Source: Neoconidiobolus thromboides FSU 785
Taxonomy: Eukaryota > Entomophthoromycota > Entomophthoromycetes > Entomophthorales > Neoconidiobolaceae
DNA: 47,482 nt
Direction: 5' to 3'
Assembly (NCBI GenBank): GCA_025603075.1
Contig: MU626410.1
Coordinates: 1 to 47,482 of the forward strand
Position numbers and translations under genes: made by a program. Position 1 is the first letter of the stretch, and each line of letters opens with the position of its first letter. Shown piece after piece: positions 1 to 11,143 of the stretch. The notes under the pieces were generated by a model. The model did not search any database and was not told the origin of the DNA. It saw only the letters and a list, made by a program, of their open reading frames with translations.

Positions 1-45
1 AATTTCTAAGTAGATTCTGAAACCAATTAGGACAGCCCCATATGG
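1..45. repeat. possible truncated copy of the 105-bp MITE-like family
   Basis: The stretch ending acagccccatatgg resembles the 3' end of the other copies (compare 28370-28392). The remainder lies outside the window, so this is weak. Confidence 0.3.
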
Positions 46-215
46 TATTTATATATAGATATACTATTCAATTATTAATGAGAATTTATGTTGATTCAAA
101 TATCAACAATAAAATAATTAATAGAAACCCACTTTTATATAGTATTGATAGAAATAATACGAATAGTTTATTAAGTTAAAAGACATTAAAGATATTATTT
201 TACAAACATAAAAGA

Positions 216-1406
216 CTAATTACGATTCAAGCATGTACTTATTGAACCCCAGAGTAAATTCGATAATGAAGCAGCACCAGCCATAACTGAAAATGCTAGT
301 AATGAATTTCTTTTATCACACCAACCATTTAAACCACCAATTGGACATGGATTATATTGAAAGGCTAAGGCCAATGTAGCACATATCCAAAATATAGTTA
401 ATATTAAATCCATACTTAAATTAATAATTTTTGGTAATTTGGGACGATAGCCAACTCTTCTTTGATAAAAATCGACCATATGAAAGATGCCAATTAAAAT
501 AGAAAGTGAGCTTAAAAAATAATAAAAATTGAATGTATTTGAATAGTCCGGTACATCTTTTCCTATATACTAAAAAAGTTTAATCACTTATTTATATTTA
601 CAAATAAATTTAAAGCTATTTACTTGAGTGGTAACAATAGTTAATATAAGACACATAAATGCAGCCGAAAACTCAAACATTCTTAAACCAAAACGAAAAA
701 GATTTGGTTTTCTTCCTCTTGAAGCATGACGATGACGTACTGTTAATTTTTTCCAAAATGTATCTGCTTCAACTAAATCTTCTGGCATACCTAACATTGC
801 TGGATGAGTAGGGTAATCAAACTTGGCAGGTGTTACATTGGGTGGTAAACTAATATCTTCTGGTGTTAATACTACTTTATTTTGTGGAGTGTTTTCATTT
901 TGATTTTCACTAACAGTTGTAGTATTTTCTGATACTTGGCTAATCTCATTATTTGAACTTGAAGTTCCAATTTGATTTTGTTCATCTGAAGTTTCTTGAA
1001 TTCTTTGGTTAATTAGATTTTGAGTTGGATCTTCGTTTATATTCACTTCATTATTCAACACATTAATTTTTATCCTACCATGATGTTGATAATCACTTTG
1101 TGATGTTGTTAAAGGTGGTGGATGAGATTGTACATAATGTACTGCATTATGTTGATTACTTAAAGGGATCTGACTTAAAGTTGGGGAACTATTATTAACT
1201 GGATTGGGATAAAGATGGTATTTTTGTGGTGAATATAAAGCTGGATTTGGATTTTGATAATAAAGCGTGGGGTTATAATGTTGTTCTGGTATCCCTTGAT
1301 AAGGAGAATGCACTCCATATTCTTGTGCTAAATTAGTTTGTTGAGCATAATACCTTCGATATCTTTCAGCTTCTTCAGGTGTTATATAGTTGATATTATT
1401 TTCCAT
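216..1406 (-). CDS. MARVEL-like four-span membrane protein with Gln/Pro-rich cytosolic tail
   Basis: Two exons (1406-624 and 569-216) joined over a 54-nt intron (GTAAAT...TTTTTAG) give 378 residues; the join keeps frame. Residues 1-215 are low-complexity, rich in Gln, Asn, Pro, Tyr and His. About 243-370 hold four hydrophobic spans; the first ends exactly at the intron. Span 3 (FWICATLALAF) and the short Cys-containing loop after it (NPCPIGG...WCD) resemble fungal MARVEL-domain proteins, which sit in the plasma membrane or in membrane apposition sites. The family call rests on topology and that motif; the substrate or partner is unknown. The ATG at 1406 is the first in the open frame. Confidence 0.7.
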
Positions 1407-2072
1407 ATTGAATAAATAAATTAAAAAATTAAAAGTGGATATTTAAGTTCTACTCACAAGTGTAAGCCTTGGCTTGAGTTCATGTTTGACATGGTTTATT
1501 AAACCAATCATCATAGTTTCCCAAACTTTATTTAATATAAACGAATAAGAATTTTATTATTGATTCCTTTTGGATATTTTTGTAGTCTCCAAATTGATTT
1601 TGCCCTAAATTATGATTTGATTTTTACAATTGTCAGGCTTTTATTTTTATTCCAAGATAATTTCATTATGAAAAACTGAGAAGGATAATTTTTGAGTCTC
1701 GAAGTAATAATGCCAAGCATACAAAAGAATATATTTTTATGTTCTTTAAAAATAAATAGGTAGTCTATTATAAATTAGACAAAGAAAGTTAATAAAAATT
1801 AGATAAAGGGCCAGAGAGTGCTTATTTTTTTACCTTTATTAATTACCAACATACCTCTAGACTAATGAGTTTGCTTATCAATGTTATTCTTATTAGACAA
1901 AAAACTACATAAGTATTTTCTTGTTTCCTTTAAAAAAACATTGTGAAAATATATATATACTTTAATAGACTAACAACATCAAAAAAGTGCAAAAATATTA
2001 AAAATAAGCCAAACTTAATAGTGAAGCATAAGTTCATTTTGATCAATAATTTGAAACTAACAATATAATGTG
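1407..2072. other. AT-rich intergenic DNA
   Basis: No open frame with coding character on either strand. It is probably the 5' flank of the MARVEL-like gene, which reads away from here. Confidence 0.6.
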
Positions 2073-2172
2073 ATATGAGGATGTATTTTTTTAAAGAATT
2101 TTACTAACAATTTTTCCGTTGAAATAGCACTTAAGAAACAAAAATAATGAAACTAAAAAACATCCTCGTATG
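2073..2172 (+). repeat. MITE-like element, copy A
   Basis: About 100 bp. Left end gaggatgtattttt and right end aaaaaacatcctc are inverted repeats. The core has the family words gaattttactaacaattttt, aatagcactta and aatgaaac. The G-to-A change in the left end is matched by C-to-T in the right end. Confidence 0.8.
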
Positions 2173-2360
2173 TAAGATTTCTAAATAACTTATTATTGTT
2201 ATAATTTTGATTTTTATAATTATATGCTATAAAAAACCTTATTTCAAAATACCGTTATCTTTTATACTTAACATTGACACATGGGCAGTTGCAATGTAAT
2301 ATGTATTATAAGTACTTAATAATAATATTTATGTGATATAAAGTTTGTTTTACAATAATA

Positions 2361-2460
2361 TATATGGATACCTCTTTGTTTAAAGAATTTATCATGTTTT
2401 TTCTTCTTAATAGCACTTAAAAGTGGAAAAAATTATGAAACCAAAAAACATCCCATATAT
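2361..2460 (+). repeat. MITE-like element, copy B
   Basis: Ends tatatgga and cccatatat are inverted. The right half (aatagcacttaaaagtgg, then aaaaaacatccc) matches the family well; the left half has diverged. Confidence 0.7.
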
Positions 2461-2850
2461 ATTACAATTATTGAAGTATTGTATTATTTTTAATATTGTT
2501 AATACAAAGTACAAAATATTAGCGTTTTGATATAAAATAAAATAAAACCTAGAATTCATATTTAACAGTGAAAACTATTTTCATTGTCACCAAATGATAA
2601 TTATTCAAAAAACTTTAGTAAATAATTTAAGTGAATTTAACATTGTACAATTTATTTATGATAAACTTGTGAAAAAGCTAAAATAGAAAAATTACAATTA
2701 AAAAACCAAGATGAAGTGAATATACAAAAATTAATTTATGACAATCACCATGTCAACCACTACCTTGATATTTTGAAGCTTTCAATAAGTAGAAGTATTT
2801 AAGAGCTATCGATGTTATATATTTAAAATTACGTTATAGCTTTATTAGCT

Positions 2851-2950
2851 ATATGTGAGTTTTTTTTGGCTTCATCACTTTTTTATCTTTTAAGTACTAT
2901 TTAAGTGGAAAAATTGTTAATAAAATTGTTAAAAAGAAATCCTTATATTT
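2851..2950 (-). repeat. MITE-like element, copy C (reverse orientation)
   Basis: The reverse complement carries the family order: gaaaaa, taacaatttttccact, aatagtacttaaaagat, aaagtgatgaagcc. The terminal repeats are partly decayed. Confidence 0.7.
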
Positions 2951-4188
2951 AGTTCATTAACGTCTCCGAAATTGACTATTGTATAAAATTTAAAAAATAA
3001 AAACAATTAGAATTTATAATAGCGGGTAATCCTAAACAAATCATAAAATAAGTTATTAAAAGACCTTTGAGTAAAGGCTAATAACTATTTTAATGTTTTA
3101 TTTTAAACTTTATCCCTTCTAAGTTCATGGAATTCATAAAATATCAATAATTTGGAAAACACTCTCAATTTGTACAATCACTATAACCTCTCCGATATTA
3201 AGGTTTATGCTAAATATAAACTTGAACTACGGTATATATTGATTTTAAAATAAATATGAAATCACTTATTTTCCACTACTCTAGATAGCTTCGGTACTTA
3301 CTATAGAATGAACTTGTATTAACTTTTATAATAATTGAAAGTATGCACTTTGAATCTTTTATTTCCAAAATTAATTTAACCGAACTACTTGGGATTGTGG
3401 AATAAAAGGCATATTAATTCCCTTTATTTTATTTTGCCCATATTGTTAATGAATCCTATCTTCCAAATTAAATAAAACCTTAAAATATTATCCTTGTTTA
3501 CTACTGCTTTTCTGGTTTGAACTTTTAACAGATTTTAAAGTATAAAATTATTTAATATCATTCTCTTTCTTCTTTAAAGTGTACTAACCATTATGTAAAT
3601 TTTAATTTAAGTAAATATTGAAAATACATTAGCATTAGATCTAGTACATATATTAATTGTCATAAAAGGGAGACTATGTCCCCAATATTTGTTTGAAAAT
3701 TAGTATTATTAATAAAAATCGTTAATAAATTATAGTCAACAATAAGAAACAAGCCATTTAGAGCCTAGAAGAAATTTCGCGTTTATACTTGCATCTGGTT
3801 ATGCCATTTATAATTATCCTCTTGGCTACGTCGTGTTGCATTATTTTCGATTGTTTTACTTATGATATTTATACTTTGGATTACTCCGAACTATACATAC
3901 CAAATTTGTAGCTTACATCTTGAACCCTCTCTGAATTTGAACCGAACTTCATATATAATTTACTATTAAAAGTGTAATTAGTTCATCCCTCTATTTTATG
4001 GGTCGTAATACGCATTTTATTAAGGCTAAATAATAAATATTTAAATAATAAGCATTTATTAAAAATGATTTTTAACGTGTCATAGAACAATATACCGGAT
4101 TTAATTTTAGCTATTGAATTTTGTTACCAATTTTGTCAATAAAAATAATAGTTTATTATAATTTCATATTTGCTAGCAAAATGGAACA
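2951..4188. other. AT-rich intergenic DNA upstream of the GMC oxidoreductase
   Basis: No coding frame, RNA gene or repeat recognised on either strand. It is the distal 5' flank of the oxidoreductase gene. Confidence 0.55.
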
Positions 4189-4196
4189 TATATAAA
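4189..4196 (+). promoter_or_regulatory. TATA box of the GMC oxidoreductase gene
   Basis: tatataaa lies about 100 nt before the ATG at 4296, a typical distance for a TATA-driven fungal promoter with a short leader. Inferred from sequence and position only. Confidence 0.45.
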
Positions 4197-4295
4197 CCTT
4201 CACATAGAATTTGTATCATTAAAACATTTGAGTTCTACATTATCTCTATATATTTATTCCTTCCATTTTATAATTGATCGCTCTATATAACTACT

Positions 4296-6248
4296 ATGAA
4301 GGGTTTTCTTTTTATTATTTCCTTTGCCATCTTATTCTCGGGTTCAGCTACCACCGCAGATACTACAAGTGATGACTCTTATCTTTACAAGAAGAATGAT
4401 TATAAAACCGCTGAAAAAACTTATGACTATATAGTTGTAGGAGGAGGTTCAGCTGGTGGTATGGTAGCTATGAGATTAGCCAAATATGGTTATAAAACCT
4501 TATTGATTGAAGCTGGACCAGAGCCTGAACCAGGGCCAGCAAGTTATAATATAACTACCGCTGGTATCTCTTTCCGTGCAACTGAAGATCCAAAGATTTC
4601 CTTTGATTTTTCTGTTAAACATTACCCAGAAAGCACCGGTATCCGCCAAAATGTATTTTATCCAAGAGTAGGTGGATTAGGTGGATGTTCTTTACATCAT
4701 GCTCAAATTGAAATGTACCCACAGCAACAAGATTTCGACCAACTCAAGAGTTTAACTGGAAATGCAGTATTCGAAGAAAAAACTTTTAGAAACAAATATT
4801 TTAAGCCATTAGAAAATAATCAATATCCAACAGATCTTAGAAACGCTAATGACCATGGTTTCAATGGCTGGCTGCCTCTTTCTTACAACCCAGTAGAACG
4901 TGTTGGTCCAATTGATCAATCACTTATTGATTTCCTCTCCTTTTTAGGTCCAAATCCAAAGTATGATGTCAATGGTTATGTGAATGGTAAACTTGGCACT
5001 AGTCAAGAATCTACATTTACTATCCCAGGTGGTGTTCATCTGAATAATTTTACCAGAATGAATTTCCTTGGTCAAATGCAAATGGCCCGAGCTTTCACTC
5101 CATTAACTATTCTTACTGATACTTTTGCAACTAAGATCTTATTCGACAAGAACAAGAAAGCAACTGGAGTAGAAGTTCGTCATGGTAAATACCTATATAA
5201 AGCTTCACCAATGTATAAACAAGCCAATTGGGATTCAAGTGTAAAAAACCAGTTCTTTGCTACTAAAGAAATTATTATCTCTGGCGGTACCTTTATGACC
5301 CCACAACTACTTATGCTTTCAGGTATTGGAGATGCAACTCAGTTAAACAAATTTAAAATCCCAGTTATTTCCAACCTTAAAGGAGTAGGAAAAAACCTTC
5401 AAGATCGTTATGAGATCCCATACAGTACCGATTTAAAACAAAATCTTGAAATATTTAAAGGTTGCCCATGGGTCACGGACCCAACCAAAGATCGATGCTT
5501 TAAAAACTACTTAGAAACTAAGACAGGGCCTTATTTACATGCCCCTGGTTTTAGCGGTCAAATTAAAAACTCAAAAGCTGGCTTAAAAGAACCTGATACT
5601 TTTTTTATCAGTCTTCCTATCTATTTCCATGGTTACTATAGAGGATATACTCAAGACATTGTTAATAACCTTCATTATTTCACTCAACTAGTATTAAAAG
5701 CACATTCCAAAGGAAGAGGCCATGTTAACCTCGTATCCGCTAATCCTAATGATGTACCTGACATCAACTTATTAAAATTCAACCGTAATGGTGCTGAAGA
5801 TATGAATGTCTTAATTGATGGCATCTTGTTTTTGCGTAACCGCACTAATGCTAATGTAGGTACTAAATACCAAGAAGCGCTGCCAGGTAAAGATATTAAA
5901 ACACGCAACCAAATAGCCAAATGGATTATCGAAACGGTATGGGGTCACCATGTATGTTGTACTGCAAAATTGGGTGCTGACTCTGATCCTTATGCTGTAC
6001 TTGATTCTAGATTTAGAGTTCGTGGTGTTAAGAGCTTAAGAGTAGTTGATATGTCTATTTTCCCTGATATTCCTGGCTTCTTCCCTAACTTATTTATTCA
6101 TATGCTTGGAGATGTTGTTGCTGATTTTGTTCATGAGGATAACAAATCAGCTTCAGATGTACTTGCTAAGTCCCCCCCAACTACAGGCGGTGATTATACT
6201 GAAGAGTATGATGGCTTGAATGTAAACGATCCCAAGGTTGAGAAATAA
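4296..6248 (+). CDS. secreted GMC-family FAD oxidoreductase (choline dehydrogenase / alcohol oxidase-like)
   Basis: Intronless, 650 residues. Residues 1-21 look like a cleavable signal peptide. YDYIVVGGGSAGG at about 43-55 is the FAD-binding GxGxxG (G49, G51, G54), followed by the ribose-binding acid E72 in LLIEAG. The second GMC signature is GGTFMTPQLLMLSGIG. The catalytic pair expected near the C terminus is visible as WGHHVCCT (H551/H552) and FFPN (N598). The motif usually read GGxSxxNxM is here GGLGGCSLHHAQ. Such enzymes oxidise alcohols, sugars or sterols with FAD and release H2O2 or pass electrons to an acceptor; the substrate cannot be told. Codon use is less AT-extreme than the flanks, consistent with high expression. 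AATAAA follows at 6266. Confidence 0.9.
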   Translation: MKGFLFIISFAILFSGSATTADTTSDDSYLYKKNDYKTAEKTYDYIVVGGGSAGGMVAMRLAKYGYKTLLIEAGPEPEPGPASYNITTAGISFRATEDPKISFDFSVKHYPESTGIRQNVFYPRVGGLGGCSLHHAQIEMYPQQQDFDQLKSLTGNAVFEEKTFRNKYFKPLENNQYPTDLRNANDHGFNGWLPLSYNPVERVGPIDQSLIDFLSFLGPNPKYDVNGYVNGKLGTSQESTFTIPGGVHLNNFTRMNFLGQMQMARAFTPLTILTDTFATKILFDKNKKATGVEVRHGKYLYKASPMYKQANWDSSVKNQFFATKEIIISGGTFMTPQLLMLSGIGDATQLNKFKIPVISNLKGVGKNLQDRYEIPYSTDLKQNLEIFKGCPWVTDPTKDRCFKNYLETKTGPYLHAPGFSGQIKNSKAGLKEPDTFFISLPIYFHGYYRGYTQDIVNNLHYFTQLVLKAHSKGRGHVNLVSANPNDVPDINLLKFNRNGAEDMNVLIDGILFLRNRTNANVGTKYQEALPGKDIKTRNQIAKWIIETVWGHHVCCTAKLGADSDPYAVLDSRFRVRGVKSLRVVDMSIFPDIPGFFPNLFIHMLGDVVADFVHEDNKSASDVLAKSPPTTGGDYTEEYDGLNVNDPKVEK

Positions 6249-6572
6249 AGTTAATTAGTAGTTTCAATAAATTCTTACAAAATATTATAATCTATAGATA
6301 ATTATATGTGCTTTATTGAATAAACTTGGCCTGAGTTGTGTTCAAGAGGAGAAAGATGTTAAACTATAGACCTATAAGTCTTTTAATGAAACCTATCTTA
6401 TTTATAAAAAGCCAAATCAACAAGTTTGTTGTTATAAATCAATATATTTAGTTTTATATTAACTTTAAACTAAAACAAAATTTTAATATTGTACTACTAT
6501 TGTACTTTATAATTAGCAATTGTAATAATGTATTTTTTGTATGAGTCTTTACTGTATTCAACAATATTTTAA

Positions 6573-6682
6573 TATATGGGGATGTATTTTTGTGGTTAAG
6601 AATTTTATTAACAATTTTCCACTCAAATAGGCCTTGAAAGATGGAAAAAGCGATGAAGTCAAAAAAACATCCCCATATATTT
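6573..6682 (+). repeat. MITE-like element, copy D (best preserved)
   Basis: Perfect 15-bp terminal inverted repeats, aatatatggggatgt and acatccccatatatt, enclose the full family core. A short spurious reading frame crosses it. It has no protein-coding capacity. Confidence 0.85.
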
Positions 6683-8002
6683 TGCTCAGAAAGAAAAACT
6701 TGTATACTAAAAAAAACCACAGTACATATTTTTTTGAATATCCTCATTTGGTAGTGACGATTAATATAGCCTATACCACGGTTATCTATCGCTTTATTGG
6801 ATTAGACAGAGCGTTATCCAAGCACTGTCAAAAGTATACAAGAAGCTAAAGCTAATAAACTACACCCTTTTTAAAGAAACCCTTCTTATTTTTAATCAGC
6901 CATTTATCTTCATTTATTGTCATTTTTATAACTACTATAAATACATAATAAACCAAGAAAATCATAATAAGCTGTATAATCTTATTTGAAACGAGACTTA
7001 GCTTGAACGAAAACCTTCAGATCATAGTCATGAAAATATACTTGTAATCAATATATAAGCAATAAACGCTGTAATCAACAGCTCAACTGATCTTCTTTTA
7101 AATGATTTATTCTTTGCATTTATAGTAGGCACATATATAAGGAAAAAATAATGTAAATAATGTAAAACTCGGACACTTAGCTTCCTTAAAAGATCCAAAC
7201 TGACCAGTGGAAAGATTTTCATCTGTTTTCTTCAATTCAAAATTGCAATGACCTAAAGCAGCGCCCTCTTAGGTTATAATGTTTAGCTTCAAGATATTAT
7301 TTTTATCCTTATAACTTTTGGCTTCAATAGTTATTTTTTTAACATGTATTTCATCACCAATAAAGTTTTTCCAATTTTTGACTTTAAATATAGTCTTAGG
7401 CCAATTTTTTTCATAAAGTGAGGAACTAGAATACTTACTTTTGCATCATCATTGATGTATATATTTATTTTATTATTAACCTATTTAAGTTCAAAGAATG
7501 GTTGTTTTATTTAGCTTGCTGCCCTATTATAACACTTTTTCAAATGTTAGAATCTGAATGATTATGAGGTAGCGTGTTTTTAAATTTTTGATTGGCGGGC
7601 TTAAAATGAGAGAAAACACGAAACATTTGAATTAAAATAGTTGCTCAAGTTGAAATAAACTCTACAAAGTTGATTTTACAATTTCATTGAATTTTTAAAC
7701 TCAGCACAATAGCTTTAGTTTCAACATAATTGGTTGATACTGAAATTAAACCAATGATAATCCCCAAAGTCAACCAATCTTTACAAAATCATTTCTAAAA
7801 AGTAAGCATAATGTAAGAATTCCCCAACCTTAAGCATTTTACACCTTAACTAGTTCACTATCCTTAGCTTAAATCATTAGCCAATCAAATTAACGTAGGA
7901 TCTAGATAAAACGAGCAAGCTACCATTTGAATTAGAAATAAAACTACGATGATGCAATAAAATTTAATTGTCTTTTTAACCAAAGAGATAACCCAAATTG
8001 TT
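6683..8002. other. AT-rich intergenic DNA
   Basis: Short frames here (for example around 7028-7222, minus) show no domain, no codon bias and no splice continuity. No gene supported. Confidence 0.55.
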
Positions 8003-8869
8003 ATGACCATGTCCAACTCATCTAATGAAAACCCAATGCGCGTTACTCCACTCCCTCTACAACATGAGTGGTGTTTTTGGTTAGAAAAGTAAATATTCAA
8101 ATAAACTATTAGTAGATTAATATTAAACACCCCAACTCATTTATAGGTATAACCCAACATTACCAAACCATTCTTATTCAACCAATTTGACTTTGATTTG
8201 CACAGTTAAGACAGTACAGGTAATTAGAAAGAAGAATAAGTTTATTGAATGCTACTAACTTTTAAAACGTAAAGGAATTTTGGTCTGCTTACAATAATAT
8301 AATTTCACCAGAACATTTACAAAATCGAAACAGTATTCATTTTTTTAAAAAAGGGGTTAAACCAATTTGGTAATTACTAATTATGATAATATTTTATTAA
8401 ATAATCAATTTGAATAGGGAAGATCCAAAAAATGAAAATGGAGGTTCTTGGTCCTATCGTATGCCAAAAGATCAAAGTGTAAAAATTTGGCCAGAGTTAT
8501 TGATGCTTTGTGTAGGTAGGATTTTAGATGAAGCTTTTACTCAAGGTAATATTAATCTTAGCTTTCAAATGCTTTCACCTGTGAATTAAATTTCTTTAAA
8601 TATACTAATATGATTTAATAGGCGACAGCTTAATTGGTGTATCCATCAGTTCACGTTGGAATTTGGATATCATTCAAATTTGGAATTTTTCAAGTGGTTT
8701 AGCAGCTACGGCTAAAGTTGAAAAAACTCTTCAAAACTTAGTTGAAGGTGTTGAGCTCCAACAGCCCTATTATAAAGGTAAGTTTGGATCTCTTTTTATA
8801 TAATAATTTTGTAACACGGTTGTGTTTTTAGCTCATAGTGAACATTCAGACTTTAAAAAGGGAGCTTGA
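8003..8869 (+). CDS. eIF4E-family cap-binding protein, class II (4EHP)-like
   Basis: Six exons: 8003-8088, 8147-8219, 8275-8369, 8418-8545, 8622-8777, 8832-8869; 191 residues with every junction in phase. The 8370-8417 intron has a TACTAAT branch site. Family landmarks appear in order: LPLQHEWCFWLEK, TVQEFW (W56, matching human eIF4E W73 that contacts eIF4G), KPIWEDP (W85-E86, matching cap-stacking W102-E103), NGGSWSYR, IIQIWN. At the position of human W56 there is Y39 (NHSYSTNL), as in 4EHP (eIF4E2). It binds the mRNA 5' cap; class II members usually repress translation or work on subsets of mRNAs. An in-frame ATG at 8009 is an alternative start. Exon 1 is short, so a spliced leader exon farther upstream is possible. 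Confidence 0.87.
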
Positions 8870-9127
8870 TTTTTTTTCGAAATTTACGGTGACACTAATT
8901 CCTCTTTTAGTTCTCTTATTAAACTTTAAGTTATTTATCATGATTTATGTGTTTGTTTTTACCTGTTATGTTTTAGTCTGTATTATATATGTCATGTTAC
9001 ATAGCATATAATATAAATAGCCTAAGTATCTGATACATCATTATTTATGTGATTTTGGCCAATAAAATAACGAGTTTAAAAATAATTGCCATGACTGATA
9101 TTTAATCTTTTTTATAAAAAATATAAA

Positions 9128-10232
9128 ATGAGTTTATTAGCCAGAAGAATAGGATGGAATAATATAATAAAAACATCAAGAATCAATGTCCAACCATTTG
9201 CAAAGAATAAGTATGTCATCTTTAAAAATCAAACTGAAGTTTAACTTAATCCCATAAAGTTTAAAGATTAGCTTAAGATTTAATTTCAATACGCCACAAA
9301 AAAAGGATGATACAGAAGTACCAAAAGTAGCCTTAGTTCATATATGATTGATACTCGTTTTTAATTAATATTTATAGCTTCAGCTTAAAGAAAACATTTA
9401 TACTATTCCCAATTTATTAACTGTAAGTCGACTAGCTTCCTCACCATTATTAGGCTATTGGATAGTCAATGGGCAGTACAACTATGCTTTATCATTATTT
9501 ATAGTATCTGGGATAACGGATGTGGTAAATTTTATTTTTTTACGATAGAATATAATGATAAAAATAATAATACTGATGGTAAACTAGTTAGATGGATATA
9601 TAGCTAGAAAATACAATATGCAGACAATAGTAGGTTCAATCATTGATCCTTTAGCAGATAAAGTTTTAATGACAGTATTGACCGTTTCTCTCACTTGTCA
9701 GAATTTAATACCACGTGAGTTATTATACTATATTATACCATGTTGTTTTATATCATTTGCTATAATATAAGCTAATATTTTATGCTACATCTTTTTAAAA
9801 TTCTTAAATAATCTAATTGAACTTTTAGTTCCTTTAGCCATTGTGATCTTGGGAAGAGATGTGTTATTAGTTTTAGCATCTTTTTATTATCGTTATATAT
9901 CTTTACCAGCACCAAAAACATTTCAAAGATACTGGGATTTCTCAATACCTTCAGCTGAAGTAAGACCAACTAATATTTCTAAATTAAACACCTTTTTACA
10001 ATTGGCATTGATGGGCTCTACGCTTTTATCCACCGTTGTTGGAGCTATCGGACATCCGGCTTTGATCGGGTTACAGTGAGTTTTTTTGTTTTTAATCATT
10101 GAGTTTTTGATTAAATTATATTTTAGATACATTGTAGGAGCTACCACTATAGGTTCTGGGATCAGTTACGTTATTTCTAAAGATGCAGTTAGGATTTTAA
10201 AGCCTACTAAAAAGATTATTAAACAAAAGTAA
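9128..10232 (+). CDS. CRD1: cardiolipin synthase (CDP-alcohol phosphatidyltransferase)
   Basis: Six exons: 9128-9210, 9260-9326, 9378-9524, 9588-9714, 9829-10075, 10127-10232; 258 residues, all phases consistent. A basic, hydroxylated N terminus (MSLLARRIGWNN...) fits a mitochondrial leader. ENIYTIPNLLTVSRL opens the conserved core. The catalytic motif D-x2-DG-x2-AR-x8-G-x3-D-x3-D is complete (DVLDGYIAR ... GSIIDPLAD) and is cut by the intron between exons 3 and 4. It joins phosphatidylglycerol and CDP-diacylglycerol to make cardiolipin in the inner mitochondrial membrane. ILGRDV and the stretch with SLPAPKTFQRYWDF match the eukaryotic CRLS1/Crd1 type rather than bacterial phospholipase-D-type synthases. 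Confidence 0.93.
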
Positions 10233-10800
10233 ATTTCTTAATGGTGTCTTATTTTTTTGTTTTAATTTTAACTTATTTTACAATTGTTTAATCACATCAA
10301 TTAAATAATCTTGTTTTAATTTCATACTGTTATTATGTTTCTAAAAGAATACAAACTCATTTTTCTTCTTATGATGGAAGAACAATGGGCTTTAAAAGTA
10401 TGTGTAATAGCGATAAAGAAGCTTGAAAACATTAATAATTACTATACTAGAGGTTAGCCAATATATATGAAAATAAAAGCTAACACTATTAAAAAACCTT
10501 GCTTTTTTATAGGACTTTGAAATATATGTTATAATTATAGTCTATTATGTTATTATTGTTAAACTAGTTATTTGTTGGATACTTTTTATCACCTCTTGAT
10601 TATAATAACTTTAGACTTATTATTAGATGTACTTCTAGAAAAACAATTAGACATTACTTTCGAACTATAAAAACAGCTATGGTATTATTGTGAAGTGTTT
10701 TAGGTAGTATGATATCCTAGAAAACTGTTATTAAATAAACAGTTTTATCACTGTTAAATTCTAGTTTCGACTTTTATTTTAGATGTGTAAAATAACATAC
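10233..10800. other. AT-rich intergenic DNA
   Basis: 3' flank of the cardiolipin synthase gene. Nothing coding or structured recognised. Confidence 0.5.
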
Positions 10801-10905
10801 ATTTGGGGTTGTCTCTTTTTGTTAGAATTTTACTAACAACTTTTTCATTTAAATAGTGTTTACAAGATGAAAAAAGTAATGAAATTAGAAAAAATATTTC
10901 CCTTT
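10801..10905 (+). repeat. MITE-like element, copy E (degraded)
   Basis: Core words gaattttactaacaactttt, aatagtgttta and gtaatgaaatta are recognisable; the terminal repeats are decayed (ggggttgtct and atttccc). It sits between the cardiolipin synthase gene and the zinc-module pseudogene. Confidence 0.6.
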
Positions 10906-11143
10906 TCTATAACCAGTCGAGTACAACTGTTGGTTAATTTTAGCTCTTGGCTTTGGGATTTAATATAGTGATGAAGTATAGATTATTTTCCTGTTTTGTT
11001 TCTTTGTTTTTGTTATTAAAGTTAATTTAAAATCAGCTAAGGCACTACACAATATGTTTGCTTTAGTGCTTTAATAAATAATTATAAATTATAATGTATA
11101 CTTGATTTAATAAACTTATCCCTTATAAAAATCGTTATATAAA

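Noticed and set aside
6634-6849. 71-codon plus-strand frame
   Set aside because: Begins inside MITE copy D and has no coding features.
7885-8130. Minus-strand frame of 81 codons
   Set aside because: Shadow of the first eIF4E exon and intron; no domain or codon bias.
9772-10147. Frames on both strands read as separate small proteins
   Set aside because: They cover exon 5 of cardiolipin synthase or its antisense.
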